64,000 nt of DNA from Paraspadella gotoi (Eukaryota; Chaetognatha), in NCBI GenBank assembly GCA_051294375.1, contig CM119266.1, positions 24,430,125-24,494,124 on the forward strand. Direction: 5' to 3'. Numbering within the stretch: the first letter of the stretch is position 1; every line of letters begins with the position of its first letter. The notes under the pieces are model-generated. The model was not told the DNA's origin and did not search any database. It saw only the letters and a list, made by a program, of their open reading frames with translations. Positions 37,080 to 49,167 of the stretch are shown piece after piece. A program made the translations under genes and the position numbers.

Positions 37080-37440
37080 CGCCTGCCCGCGTAGAGGTGA
37101 TGTTGGACTTTGCAACGCGCACCCTTCGGCTCGGTCGGTCGCTCGGTCGCGCCCGCCCCCGCTCCACATCCAACCCTCTGGAACACGGTATTCGGCGTGG
37201 GAAGTCGGACAAAACCCTCCGGGGGCTGGCGCTATTAAGGGAGGTGGGCGCCGGTCTCGCGGCGCCGTCTGCCTTCCCGGCGGTGGCCGATGCTCCTCGA
37301 ACCGCTCCCGCCGCGATCCGACGCGGCACCGACCGGACGGATCACGGGGCCGAATATTCACGGCCGGCCGGCGCACCGGGACGGGCGCGGACGGGTTCGA
37401 AATACCGGTCGAACGAAAGACTCCCGACCGCGGAGATTGC
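37080..37440. other. CpG-rich block
   Basis: Dense in CpG and GC-rich. At least three long frames overlap on both strands (for example 37097-37489 +, 37047-37466 - and 37039-37329 -), each rich in Arg, Pro and Ala. Mutually overlapping frames of this kind are expected from composition and none has a recognisable domain. Confidence 0.5.
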
Positions 37441-38159
37441 CGAGATTTGTCTTCTTTTTTTTTCATTTTCTATTCGTTTTTCTTTGTAAGCGGTGCACCT
37501 AGCGAAGCCATCGCGCGCGGTCGTGTCGCGCGCGCCGCAGGAGGGCCGAGTCGCTCGGGAATCAGGATTGGAGGATAAGCAGTGGAAGGAACGAACAAGA
37601 GGAGCGGGAGAAATCGTGACCGCCGAGAGGAGGTCAAGTGGCGTGCCCAGGGAATGGGGGAGGGGAAAGAATCGAGGCGAAAGCGAAATGGAAGCGACCA
37701 AGATAACTGAAAGAGAATAAATACAAGGAAAAGGTAGAGAGTAAGATGTAAGCGTGATAGGGGAATCAACGTGGAACCGCGCCACACGTTCATGTTATGG
37801 GGTGCGCGTCTAGTGAAGTAATGGTCGTTGAAGATAACGAGAGCGAGGAGGCAATTCTACAGAGACCAAAAGGCAGTGACCGTTGGGCAAGACAAGAATG
37901 CTTCGTCTTGGTAGGTATAGGAGAAATGAATAAAAGGGACGAAAAAAAAGGAAAATAGGAAGAAAGGAGGAGAAGGGCAGCCGGATACATGGAAAGAATG
38001 AGAGGGCGGCGGACGGGGGGCAGTGGGCGGGCGCGTCCAGAGGGACCAAGAAAGGGCGTTCGGCGGGTAGAGGAAGAGACGCGGGGAGACCGGAGACGCA
38101 GGGGTCGCGAGACTGACGCCTCCTGGAGCGTACGGAAAGGCAGCCCGGCGGGCGGACAG

Positions 38160-38166
38160 AGGAGAA

Positions 38167-38199
<33 letters not shown>

Positions 38200-38280
38200 A
38201 GGAGAGAGAGCAGAGAGGAGAGAGAAGAGAGAGAGAGAGAGAGGGAGAGAGAGAGAGTGAGAGAGAGAGAGAGAGAAGGG
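38160..38280. repeat. (GA)n array
   Basis: About 120 bases of GA with short interruptions, flanked on both sides by CpG-rich sequence (37990-38158 and 38281-38560). Confidence 0.9.
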
Positions 38281-38738
38281 AAGGACGGCCCGGGAGACGC
38301 ATATCCGCAGCATGGAAGAAGCTGACAACGGGGACCGGGAAGTCGCTGGCGTCGCTGGTCGACGCCGGGTCCGGACCAGCACGTGCGGCGCGCAATACCG
38401 CGCCGCCGCTTGTTTCGCTCTAACTCCGCCCTATGGCGGCGCAGCCGTTCCAGTCCGCGCCTCCTTCGGGACGCCTGTGAGCTTAGGTTTCGGCCCTGCG
38501 CCCGATTCTTCCGGAAGGCGGCGGCGGTGAACTGAAATCTCGGAGCCCTCTATCCGCGCGTCGGCCCAGACCGAGCTAGGAGAGCGAGCAGGGTGGAATA
38601 GGAAGGGCGTTGGAAAGGGAAGGTTGGGCTGCGGCGTTGATGAAGTCCGGGCCTGTAAGACGAGGCAGCCGGGGTGTGGCGACAATCCGGACCACCGCTC
38701 CAGGCGGCTTATCCGACCGCGCTTCGTCATGAAGGAAG
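38281..38738. other. CpG-rich non-coding block
   Basis: GC-rich sequence with short frames on both strands and no recognised motif. Confidence 0.4.
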
Positions 38739-38857
38739 ATGGGAGAGGAGAGAGAGAGAGAGAGAGGAGAGGAGAGAGAGAGAGGAGAGACGAGAGAGAG
38801 AGAGAGGAGAGAGAGAGCAGAGAGACGCAGAGATGAGTTACAGAGAGAGAGAGAGAA
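38739..38857. repeat. impure (GA)n array
   Basis: GA units interrupted by GGA, CGA and CAGAGACG elements. Confidence 0.88.
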
Positions 38858-39224
38858 GTGGAAGGCAGACCTACTTCAGTTCTATACGTAGAGTCGCGGA
38901 AACCCGAAGTGCACGGCAGGGAACAATTCAGGTGCCGGTTGTAACCAATATTTCTTGCCGAAACCTCAATTCCGCCGACTCCTCTCTCCGAGGTACCACC
39001 TTTCCTTTGTCCCTTTTTTTTGTTTTTTGCTTCCCGGCGTTGCTCTCTCTACTCTGCTTCCGCTCATCGAATCTCTCATACCTCCTTATCCCCGGCTTCC
39101 CCGCCATCCTGAAGTCTCCCCTCGGGCCGCGTGTTTTTTCGTTCTTCTCTACACCGGCAACGTAAAGCGCCTCACGCGTCGAGTAGAAGAAGAAGGAAAC
39201 AAAAAGAAGACAACAAATCTCTAA
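38858..39224. other. non-coding interval
   Basis: Mixed sequence, pyrimidine-rich from about 38970 to 39150. No gene is recognised. Confidence 0.4.
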
Positions 39225-39475
39225 TCCTTCGGCTCCGTTAACCGCCGCCCCGTCGCGCCCGCCCGCCCGACACGGCCCGCCCCGCCGCGTGGCGGCGGGG
39301 ACGCCGCCGCGGGGCCGGCGGTCAATGAGCGCCGGCGACGCCGCCGGCGACGCCTGGAGCCAAAGCCTCCCTGCTCGACGACCGACAGATTAGCGCTCGT
39401 TAGCGGCACGGGGCGCCGATAGAGGGCGCCGGCTTCGGATGCTTCCGCCGTTTAACGCCGCCGCAGGGGAGAGGG
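39225..39475. other. CpG island-like block
   Basis: Very GC-rich, with CGCC/GGCG runs and repeated GCCGGCGACGCC-type units around 39325-39355. It is one of the most CpG-dense stretches outside the Hox-like exon. No coding call is justified. Confidence 0.55.
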
Positions 39476-39829
39476 GGAGGGAAGAGGAGAGAGGGAGAGA
39501 AGGGGGAAGGAGGAGAAAAGGGAGGGATAGGAAGAGAGATAAGTAAGGGGAGTTAGGGGAAGAATAATAGAAGAAAGAGGCGGCCCGGAGTTGGCGTAGA
39601 AGGTGGGAATTAAGATGACATTTCGCAAGCCCAGAGGGAAAAAGAGGATAGCAAAACAGCAAGAGTTGATTAAACTTAAAATCACGTAACAGAGGACATA
39701 GAAATGTTTACTAGAATAGAACAGAAACGACAGAAAAAACAGAGAAAATAGAGATCGCAAAAGGGGAAAATTGATAGGATTCGCCTCGGAATGGAAGGTG
39801 GGAAAGGAATTTCGTCTCAGGAGGTGCGG

Positions 39830-40210
39830 CCGCAATGAACCGGCAGAAACATCATAACGGTGGCCGATGTTGGTGCCGGTGCGCGGGGTCGAGCCAGGTT
39901 CCGGGGCCGTCGCATCCGACCGGTTCGCCCGGATCGGGAAGGAAAGGGACTCCCCTTGCTGAGGCAGACAATTCGATCAGGAGGCAAACGACGAACGACG
40001 ACGACGAACAACCGAGCGAGTGGAAAAGAACGGCCTCCCGAAAAGAGGCGGCGCGTCTTCGCCGTGCGTGGCTTTGGCGTGACTATGAAGGGCGGCGTCG
40101 GCCGCCGGCAGGCGCTTCCGGCGGCGGTGGCGGAGCCGACGAGTAGATGGAGAAGGAGGCGGCCGAAGCGGCATCCCAAGTGTGACGCTCCGTCCGGAGA
40201 AGAGTAAAGG
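39830..40210. other. CpG-rich block
   Basis: GC-rich sequence with a short ACG-type run near 39990-40005. Frames are open on both strands but have no recognisable protein character. Confidence 0.45.
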
Positions 40211-40214
40211 ATCG

Positions 40215-41071
40215 CGTCAGGAAAGAAAGCGGAAAAAGTTAAGAACAAATCCGGGGGAAGGAACGGGAGGAGAGGGGGAGGAAAGGGAAAAAGGAGGAAA
40301 GGAAAAGGAAAGAAGGAAGAAGAAGAATGGGCAGGTTGGATAAGAGGAGGGGAAGGAAAAGAGGGAGGAGGAAAGGAAGAAAGAAGGAAAGAAGAAAGAA
40401 TAGGGAGTTTTGGAAAGAGGGGGAGAGGAAAAGAGGGAGGAGGAAAGGAAAGAAATAGAGGAAAGAAGAAAGAAATGGGAGGTTTGAAAGAGGGGGGTAA
40501 GGAAAGAAGAGGGGAGGGACGGAAGGGTGGAGAAAGTGAAAGAAAAGAAGGCATGAGAGAAAGAGGGAGAAAGGATCGGAGCGGTGGATAAAAGAAGGAG
40601 AAGGGAGGAAAGTATAAAGAGAGGTGAAATAGAAAAGAAGAAAAGAGGTGGAAGGGAAGCGGAGATATATTGTGACAAGAAAAAGATCGGAAAGAATAAA
40701 ACTGAGTTAGGGATAGATAAAATAAAAACAGTGAAATTGAAGAGATAAACAGAAGAAAAAGAAAAGACTCCCGGCGAGGCGAGAAATGGAAGAAGGCGAG
40801 GGAAAAGAAAATAAAAGGGAAAAACTAAGAAAAGGTGGCGGGAACTGTGGGGAATAGGAGGGAGTGGAGCCGAAAAAAGAAAACTGAAGTAGAAAAAAGG
40901 GAAGAATACGGAGGAAAAAGGAGGAAATCCGAATGAAAAAAGGAGGAAAGGAAACGAGGAAGTAAAAACGTTAGGAATGGAGAAGATGAGATGAGTTGAA
41001 GAAGCTGCGAGTTTTGCGAAATTATGGCGGGAAAAAGAAAGAGTGGAAAAGGAGAACACAGAGAAGAAGGA

Positions 41072-41119
<48 letters not shown>

Positions 41120-41158
41120 GAGAGAGAGAGAGACGAGAGAGAGAGAGAAGAAAAGACG
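40215..41158. repeat. long purine-rich (+ strand) tract of about 0.94 kb
   Basis: Nearly all bases are A or G, built from GGAAGAAGG, AGGAAAGG and GAAAGAAG units, with few pyrimidines over about 790 bases. A cleaner (GA)n array follows at 41075-41158. The 326-codon - strand frame (Phe/Ser/Leu/Pro) over it is simply translated polypyrimidine. Confidence 0.85.
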
Positions 41159-41739
41159 AAAAGAGTAATGAAACCCAAATGGAAAGACAAAACGCAAAGC
41201 AGTGAAAATATTGTCGAGGCCGAAAATATACGAAAAACGTCAAAACGTGGGAGAAAAATTAATGAAAATTTGTGCAATTAATTGTTAAAAGATTTATTAT
41301 TATTCGTTTTAAAATTCAACGATTGATTTATAGCCATGCAGAATATAAAGTAAAACGGCATCGTTAAAAACTCATATCGCAGTAAGTTTCTTTTTGCCGT
41401 TGCCTGTAGATACCGGCAATTGGTCCGATTTAATTTTTCAACATCGTAGATATTTCAAATCAGAAACTCAAGCTCGCGCCTATTACCATCTGCTTTTGAC
41501 CATCGGATCTTTTTCCTCCCGGCAGACAAAATTTTGAGGCAGCCGATGATTAAACATATTTTTTTAAAATATTCTTTTTACTAAATGCAAAGAAACGTGA
41601 GAAAGAACCCATTCCCCACCCCGCCCCGACCCTCTAAACGGAGAAGGCGAACAAAAAAATCTGTTTTCCCAACCTCAAAAAAAAAAAAAATTCAGAGGAG
41701 CGAAGAACAAAGAAAAAAAGGCCCCCGAAATCATTTTTC
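41159..41739. other. non-coding interval
   Basis: AT-rich in the middle (41270-41590), with an A-run near 41678-41690. No gene is recognised. Confidence 0.4.
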
Positions 41740-42560
41740 CCACGCCCTTTGCCGGCGGCTCAATTCGGAGGAAGGAAGGCGAGCGGGCGTCGGGCGGTCG
41801 TTAAGCGGGCGGTCGACGCGACGCCCCCGCCTTGATGCCGACGCGTCATCCGGTCCGGGTCCCGTCGGCGTCGCCGTCTCGCAACGGAGTGAGATGCTCT
41901 CAATCACGTCGGATCGGTGACTCGAGTCGTCGAGGAGGCGGCGTACGGCGACGGCCAGGAGCGGGCCCGCGTTGAAGCCGCGTGACCGGCCGCCGGACTG
42001 AAGCTCCGACCGCCGGCGCCAAGACAGAAAAAGTCTCCCTCCCTAAACGGTTGCGGTCGGGCGGCGCCGCCCTCGGTGGCCCCGCTTCCGTCCCGATGGG
42101 GTATTTGGGGATGAGAGGAATAGAGAGAGAGAGAGAGAGAGAGAGAGGGAAAGAGGAGAGAGATGAGGAGGGGGGGGGAGAGAGAGAGGAGAGGAGGGGG
42201 TTATTTGGGTGGTAAGAAGATCTATTCTAGCGCCTTGTTCCCAGCCCACGACTCAGACCCGCAGGCGACGACGACGCCGCAGTCCCTATTTTGCGTGCCG
42301 GACCGGGTTCGAGAGCCGCGCGCCCACGTCGGCCGCGGTCAGAGACGCCCTCTCCGCGGCCGCCGCCTCGTTCCCGCCCCACACACACCCCCCGGTCCCG
42401 GCTTGTCGGCATCCTCCCCGAGCCGCGCCGGACGATCTCTTCGAACTTCCCGGGCCACCGGAAGCCTTCCGAGGATTCGGCTTTGAATCCGCCTCTGCTG
42501 GCAGCGCCGGCGGACGGAAAGCGACGTAGCCGGCGGCCGGATGGCGTGGCGGTGGCGAGC
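41740..42560. other. CpG-rich block interrupted by a GA array
   Basis: GC-rich sequence on both sides of a GA array. Frames of 105-121 codons overlap in at least three readings at 42.2-42.6 kb. One + frame (42209-42529) has an Ala/Pro-rich end with PDDLFELPG but no known domain, and the opposite strand is equally open. A promoter-type island or an unrecognised exon are both possible. Confidence 0.45.
42121..42201. repeat. (GA)n array
   Basis: A GA run followed by a G-run and GGAGAG units, inside the CpG-rich block. Confidence 0.9.
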
Positions 42561-44376
42561 GGGAGGTGTGGAGCTGTTGCCGATGTTTTCATCTCTCTCT
42601 GTCTTTAATACGCTGCTCGTTTAGTTCTCGCTAGCGCCGGAAGCTAATACAGCGCCTTTCTGCGGAGTATGAGCGGAACTAATCTTTGTTGGGGAAAAAA
42701 TTCCCACGAAATCAATAAAAAAAACCTTCCCGATTACTCTAACTATTAATGCGTCTGGAATTATTCCGTATCTTCGTCGCTATTGCATATTCTACTTTTT
42801 TTTTCATAATAGTCGTCTCGATTTTTTCTGTGTTTTTTTGTTCTGTTCTCCGATTCTTTTCTCTCGTCGTCTTCTCGCTCTCTCTCTCTGCTCCTTAGAG
42901 AGCGAGCTATATTGCACGTGCGGCGGACCCAGATTTCGTCACTCCTGACTTGTTCTTGCGTACGGCTGCCGGCTATTGTTCTCATAACGTATCGGGCTTA
43001 AGGACCGCGGACCTTTGACGTCGCAACCTGACGCCCGGGAAGCGGGTTCATGGGTCGGTTTCCGTCTCTTCTCTTCACCTCTTCTCTTCTGATCAGAGTC
43101 CGCNNNNNNNNNNNNNNNNNNNNNNNNNGATACCGACGGAGCTGAAAGTCGCGGATCGAGACTCTCTTTCCTTTAATCCCAAATGAATAAAAAAATGAAT
43201 AAAAAATAAAGTTAATTAAATTAAAAAATAAAGTAAATTAGCACTGCCAAATCACGAATTAAGGAAATAAATTAACAATTTTTGAAACATTCATTTAGAT
43301 TTTAATTTCTTTTTATTTATTATTTTTTTTAATTGCCTATCTTCCATGATTTTTAAATTTTTTGACTTATTCTTTTTTCCCTTTATTTTTGTTTACATTT
43401 TTCTTTTAATTTTCATTTGTTTTATTAGTATTTAATATTTTTTAACTGAAACCAAAAAACATCTATTTACAATTTGTATTATAAATGATTTNNNNNNNNN
43501 NAGAGAGAGAGAGAGAGAGAGATTACTCAGAGAACATTCAGCCTGAGAACGCAAAATGATATTTGCAATAATATTCGCCGATTATTGCAAAAGTAAAAAC
43601 TTGTTTTTCCAAATGTCTTTCAATGGCAACCTCAAAAAAATAGAATACAGGTAATCTGGACAGAAGATAAAAGATAAGTTTCCCAAAGGCGCTGATTTAC
43701 ATTTTTATTTACATTCAATGACAATCAGAAGACCCTCGTCCACGCCGACAACGTGACAGTTCATTGACTGCGGGAGAATCTTGAAGACCTGTGAATAGAA
43801 CCCGACGGATCATTTCTCTGAAATGCTGACCTCAGTTTTTTCTTTCCCTTCTTTCGTTAGTCACCCCTTTATATGCATTCCTTCTTTCTTAGTTACTTTC
43901 TTTTTTTCTCGGTTTTTTTTATTCTCTTTTTAATTTTCTTTCTTTTTTTTCCTTCTTCTTCTTTTCTCATTTCCTTTCTTTCAATCTCCCTGACTTTCTT
44001 TCCCTGTCACGTGACCCAAAGAAAAGTTAATGGGATTTTTGTGTTTTTTATTTGCGTATATAATGTCACAAACTTTGCGCGCGACTTTATAAAAACTTTA
44101 TGATAATAAATTGATTTCATACCATTTCAAAACTAAGACGTCTTTTCTTTTTCCTTCACAACGTAACGCCCCACTCAGATCCCCTTCCCAGCACGCGCCT
44201 CTCGTTCATCCCCGCCGGAGTCTTTGTTCGGCGCCTCTGCCGTCACCCGCGATCATTCTGGCCCCCGAATCCGCCTTCCTGCGCCAACGAAGGCCTTTGG
44301 GCGTTTCGAGGGAGATTTGCACTAAGACCTCAATTCCAATCTGACGCCGGGATTTGGACGTTGGGGTTGCGGGACA

Positions 44377-44379
<3 letters not shown>
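42561..44379. other. non-coding interval with 25-N and 10-N gaps
   Basis: No gene is seen. There is a 25-N gap at 43104-43128 and a 10-N gap at 43492-43501, the latter followed at once by a short GA array (43502-43522). AT-rich sequence fills 43180-43490 and T-rich sequence 43840-44000. A short GC-rich patch lies at about 44160-44300. Confidence 0.45.
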
Positions 44380-44413
<34 letters not shown>

Positions 44414-44562
44414 GAGAGAGATGAAGAGAGAGAGAGAAGAAGAGAAGAGACGAGAGATCTGAGAGACAGGAGAGGAGAGATCGAGAGAGAGAAAGAGAAG
44501 GCGAGAGAGAGAGACAGAGACGAGCAAGAGGACAGAGACACTAGAGAGGAGACAGAAAAGAA
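44380..44562. repeat. (GA)n tract, about 180 bases
   Basis: An impure GA array with GACGAGAG and GAGACAG interruptions. It is the last of the consecutive GA-oriented arrays on the + strand. Confidence 0.9.
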
Positions 44563-45575
44563 CATCCACTTTTTCTCTTAATTTTTTTTTACTTTCGAAA
44601 CCAATTTATTTTTTCAAATACTTTTTTTTCCTAACTTGTACGTTCAGACTGAAATCGAACCAAAGAAGTCCAGCGCCACCTCCGTCCTTCCCCCATATTC
44701 TCCTCCGCTCCCCCAACCCTCCACCCCCCCACCACCCAACAAACCTCGACCCCGAGTGAAATGGACGACCAAAGACCAATTGTGGGACAAAGTCTGGAAT
44801 TTCTTTTCCATCAGAGAGACTTTGGAACCATTTTCTGGTCGCTTCGGTCCTTCGCCTTCCGACACCTCTCGGTCTGATCTCCATTTCTAAATCACCTCTG
44901 CGTGAAAAGGAGGGGGAGGAAGGAGGAAGGGGGAAGGAAGGGAAGGAGAGGGAAGTAGGAAAGAAAGGGAGGAAGAAGGTGTGAACAAGAGAACTAAGAG
45001 GGGGGAAAAAGGAGAGCGTGAGAAAAGGAGGAAGGAAAGATAAAAAAAAAATTGAAAGAGGTTTTTTCGTCAGATTGGCTTTTTGTCCTTTTACACAGCG
45101 AGGTAACAAAATTATCTTTCAACGTCTTTTATTTTATTGTCAAATCCCGTCTTTTTCTTCCCCCCAAAAAATTAATTAATTAATTAAAAAATATTTTAAA
45201 TTAAAGGAAGATTTCGTGACGCCAGTTTTTTTTTTTTCAGACGAGAGAGTCAATCCCCTCGCCGAAAGCTTCCTTCTTTGTTTGAAAAGACAAAGGATGG
45301 CAAAAGATGGTAGAGGATGGCGCAGCAAAGGATGGCAGATGATGGCACCGAGTTCGATCTAAACGAACCTCTTTAGCGATCGTTGCCTTTTTTCCGCCGT
45401 TCGTTCATTCCTCAACTTTAGTTTGAAATCCTTTCCTCCCTTTCTCCCTCTTTCCTCCATCCCTCCTTATCCCTCTTCCTTCGTCTCCTCATAGTCTTCG
45501 TTTTCTATGAATTGGTTTCTCCATTTGAGAAAATAGAACTCAGTTTTTGCTAATGGCCTGCGCTATTCAAGCGTT
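44563..45575. other. non-coding interval
   Basis: No gene is recognised. A purine-rich stretch (GGAAGGAGG units) occupies about 44910-45030. A pyrimidine-rich stretch with TCCCTCT units occupies about 45430-45490. Confidence 0.4.
45291..45350. repeat. short imperfect minisatellite, AGGATGGC-type unit
   Basis: Five imperfect copies of a unit around (A)GGATGGCA with variable spacers. Confidence 0.65.
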
Positions 45576-45812
45576 ATCTCTCTCTCTCTCTCTCTCTCGA
45601 AGACGTCTTCGTGCCCCTCTCTTCGTCAATCTCGCTCTCGTCAGTACTCTCGTCTCGNNNNNNNNNNNNNNNNNNNNNNNNNNNNNNNNNNNNNNNNNNN
45701 NNNNNNNNNNNNNNNNNNNNNNNNNNNNNNNNNNNNNNNNNNNNNNNNNNNNNNNNNNNNNNNNNNNNNNNNNNNNNNNNNNNNNNNNNNNNNNNTCTCT
45801 CTCTCTCTCTCT
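45576..45812. repeat. (CT)n sequence around a 138-N gap
   Basis: CT arrays at 45576-45598 and 45796-45812 stand on both sides of the gap at 45658-45795. From here on most arrays carry pyrimidines on the + strand. Confidence 0.88.
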
Positions 45813-46268
45813 TCGTTATTTGAAAAGAGAGTCTGGAAAAATTAGAGAAAACATTAGAGGATTCTAATTTGTTTTTCTCGCGTCTTTTGCTTTGAAGGAT
45901 GTGGTCTTCATTTGTGTTGAAAAGGGAGGAAAGAAAAGAAACAAGGTTCTTGTCGCGGGAGGAAAACAGAGAGAGAAGGGAGCGGGAGACGAAAGAAAAA
46001 AGGAAAAAAAGAAAGGAGAAAAGAAAGGAGAAAAGGAGTTCCGTATTTTTTTTTCCTTTCCGTTTCCTCGCACCCGAAGCCAATAAATAATGAGAATTTT
46101 TCACCTCATCCTCCTTTTTTTTTCTCATCCTCCTCCTACTTCTCCTCCTCCTCCTCTCTTTCGTCTTCATTCCTGTCTTCCTTGTTTGTCACAATTTTCA
46201 ATTTTGCATAAAATTTCTATTTCTATTCGGGGGTCGTCCGCTTTTGCGTCTCTCGCTCTCACTTTCCT
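45813..46268. other. non-coding interval
   Basis: Purine-rich from about 45920 to 46040, then pyrimidine-rich with TCCTCC units to 46170. No gene is recognised. Confidence 0.4.
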
Positions 46269-46676
46269 CTTCTTTCTTTCTTTCTTTCTTTCTTTCNNNN
46301 NNNNNNNNNNNNNNNNNNNNNNNNNNNNNNNNNNNNNNNNNNNNNNNNNNNNNNNNNNNNNNNNNNNNNNNNNNNNNNNNNNNNNNNNNNNNNNNNNNNN
46401 NNNNNNNNNNNNNNNNNNNNNNNNNNNNNNNNNNNNNNNNNNNNNNNNNNNNNNNNNNNNNNNNNNNNNNNNNNNNNNNNNNNNNNNNNNNNNNNNNNNN
46501 NNNNNNNNNNNNNNNNNNNNNNNNNNNNNNNNNNNNNNNNNNNNNNNNNNNNNNNNNNNNNNNNNNNNNNNNNNNNNNNNNNNNNNNNNNNNNNNNNNNN
46601 NNNNNNNNNNNNNNNNNNNNNNNNNNNNNNNNNNNNNNNNNNNNNNNNNNNNNNNNNNNNNNNNNNNNNNNNNNNN
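46269..46676. repeat. (CTTT)n array entering a 380-N gap
   Basis: About seven CTTT units end in the gap at 46297-46676. Confidence 0.85.
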
Positions 46677-47344
46677 TAATTTTCCCCTCTCGCAAGAATG
46701 AGTTGGCAATCATTGCCTTTTTTCTCTTCAACCCAAATTATTCTTCGTAGTCTTCGCTCTGCATGAGAATAGTTTCATTTTCGTTTCGCTCTTTCAATTT
46801 TCAATTTATGAAAGTTTTTAAATTAGATATATGCGTTTCTGAATCTATTTTATTTCCTTCGTGGGTGTTCCTGCGTTTCAGTGACTAGTTGGTTTGTTTA
46901 TTTTTGTATTTTTTATAAAGATTTCACTCCCTAATTCACCTTGAACGAGGTACACATCGATTTTTTTTCCCCTCTTTCAAACCGAATCCTTTTCAACTTT
47001 CCCGGTTTTTTTTTCCAAAATTTTAAAAAGGAGATGATTCCGACCTTTGACACATCATTTACTTTTCCCTCGGGACCCGAAAGGGGGCCCGTCACGAGCA
47101 TAATGACCCTCGCTTGAGTGTCCTCGTTCGCCTCCTCTTCCCCCTCCTCCCGGTTCCATACATTTCCTTTTCAAATCCAAGAGGGTTGAAAACGAGACTA
47201 TTCATTCTCAATGTCAACACACTTCCCTATTTTTTTTTCTCCGAGCTTTTAAAGACGCGATTGTGTGAACTTTGGCCAAAATGTAAGTTTATCAATAGCG
47301 TGTGAATATCTGTAAGATAGAAGATATTGCAAANNNNNNNNNNG

Positions 47345-47375
<31 letters not shown>

Positions 47376-47803
47376 CCTCGCTAAAGATCCTCCGACCAAA
47401 CGGTTTTAATCATCGCCCCACTCAATTTGTCGCCGACTTGGCCCCATGACTTTAATCTCATTTGCATATTCGTGTCACGTCTTTTCTGACTCACTGAACG
47501 CTGCTCGTTCTTTCTTTTTTTTATTTGGATTTTTTTCTCTCCCATTTTCCTTTTTCTTTTTTCTATCAGACGGTTGTTCTCCCATCTTGTTCTTACTTTT
47601 TCATCTTATTTCACTTTCTCACTCTCGCTCTCTCTTTCGATCTCTTTTTTCTCTCTCTCTCTCTCTCTCCCTCATTTCTCCCCTTCGCATTCAAATATAA
47701 AATTACGGCTCTCCGGCCGTAAAACTGACAATTAGGCCGTTAACTGAATTGGAGAAAGATAATTTTAACAGTGTCGTAACTGTATATAATGACGTAGGGT
47801 TCT

Positions 47804-47808
<5 letters not shown>
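46677..47808. other. non-coding interval with a 10-N gap
   Basis: T-rich sequence with no gene. A 10-N gap at 47334-47343 is followed directly by a GA array (47344-47372). A short CT array lies at about 47651-47670. Confidence 0.45.

Positions 47809-47861
<53 letters not shown>
47809..47861. repeat. perfect (CT)n array
   Basis: An uninterrupted CT run of about 52 bases. The Leu/Ser open frame over it is repeat translation. Confidence 0.95.
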
Positions 47862-47862
<1 letters not shown>

Positions 47863-49167
47863 AGCGAGTCAGTGATAAAGATAAAAGGGAAATTTATGGT
47901 CAAATTCATAACGCAGAGAACCATTATGCACTCTTTTAAATAGAAAATTTCGCTTTAACTTATTGAGGCGAATTACAAATAAATATATGTTTTTTGAATA
48001 GATTACAATGATAGGCATGATAGATTGTCGAAATGACGGAAAATAAAATAGATTTCTTCCAGACCAAAAGTTAATAACACTCCCGTTTTCTTGTTTCGTC
48101 TACAATCTTATTTCGCGCTCTGGCGTTTTGCATGTTTTTTCGGGTTTCGAACCCGGGTTTTCTCGTCGAGACGNNNNNNNNNNNNNNNNNNNNNNNNNNN
48201 NNNNNNNNNNNNNNNNNNNNNNNNNNNNNNNNNNNNNNNNNNNNNNNNNNNNNNNNNNNNNNNNNNNNNNNNNNNNNNNNNNNNNNNNNNNNNNNNNNNN
48301 NNNNNNNNNNNNNNNNNNNNNNNNNNNNNNNNNNNNNNNNNNNNNNNNNNNNNNNNNNNNNNNNNNNNNNNNNNNNNNNNNNNNNNNNNNNNNAGACTTT
48401 TACGACTCTGGGTTCTTGAGACGCTTCCTTTTTTGTGAAGGTTAGGGTTTCGGGTCGAGACTGCAGACTCTAGACAGGAGGGGAGGGTGAGACTGTGATG
48501 TTGAGTAGTGAAAAGGGGAAAAGGGGTTGAAGGAGTGAAAACGGAACAGAGGAATTTCTGTTGGAATGACTTCTCGATCGAAAGAAGAAAAAAAAAGAAA
48601 AGGGGAAATATAATCAAAATGATAAATTAGAATTAAAAAAATAATATTGCAATTCCAGCCTTCGAAACGTGATTCGAAAAGCAGAGTCGTCTTTCAGTTT
48701 CAGGACCCCAATGCGTCTTCGCGGTTTTGGGTGCATTTCCGCACTTGATGTCCTTGGGTTTGTTTTTGACGCAGTGACCTTGCGTCTGTTGTTATTTTGG
48801 TTTGTGTCGTCGTCTTGACTGGGAAAGAGAAAATGGAATCGAATGGAACCGAAAGCAGAGATTTCGCTCGAGCGCCTTTGACGAAGCGATTGTGAAGAGC
48901 GAGTCGGAACCTTCGGGCGGTGACTGCACGCTATGGGGGCTAACCTCGTCCTCGTCCGCGCTGATTGGCGGTCAGCAGGCGGTGAAGTCCGTGACCACGA
49001 GTGAAGGGGCAGGCGCGGCAGCGGCGTTTTCTTTTGATGTCCGCCGCCCGCGCGTTATCAATTGCTCGTCTCGTCCGTCGAAGGCAATTAAAAAATTCGC
49101 CCTGTTTATGTAACAGTCCGAACCGATTGTCTGCCCTAAATTGTTATTGCATCTCCTCGCCTTTTAC
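47862..49167. other. non-coding interval with a 220-N gap
   Basis: No gene is found. The palindromic stretch CGGGTTTCGAACCCG (48141-48155) looks like a tRNA T arm but has no A-box and abuts the gap at 48174-48393. Moderately GC-rich sequence at 48800-49090 has one + frame of about 100 codons without motifs. Confidence 0.4.

Noticed and set aside
37039-37489. Three overlapping frames of 96-139 codons in GC-rich sequence
   Set aside because: They overlap each other on both strands and are Arg/Pro/Ala-rich without motifs, so none is favoured.
40217-41197. 326-codon - strand frame, apparently a Phe/Leu/Ser-rich membrane protein
   Set aside because: It is the translation of a polypyrimidine tract. 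Repeat composition alone keeps stops out.
42209-42529. 107-codon + strand frame with an Ala/Pro-rich C-terminal part
   Set aside because: Frames of similar length overlap it on both strands within a CpG-rich block. This is a composition effect and there is no domain.
538-44681. CTCF-like core motifs (AGRKGGCRSY) at about 538-547 (-), 32964-32973 (-), 39422-39431 (+) and 44672-44681 (-), tempting as Hox-locus insulators
   Set aside because: The expected number by chance for this degenerate core on both strands of 64 kb is about four, so four hits carry no signal without binding data.
48139-48157. tRNA gene suggested by a perfect T-arm-like palindrome
   Set aside because: No A-box or cloverleaf is visible, and the sequence runs into a gap a few bases later.
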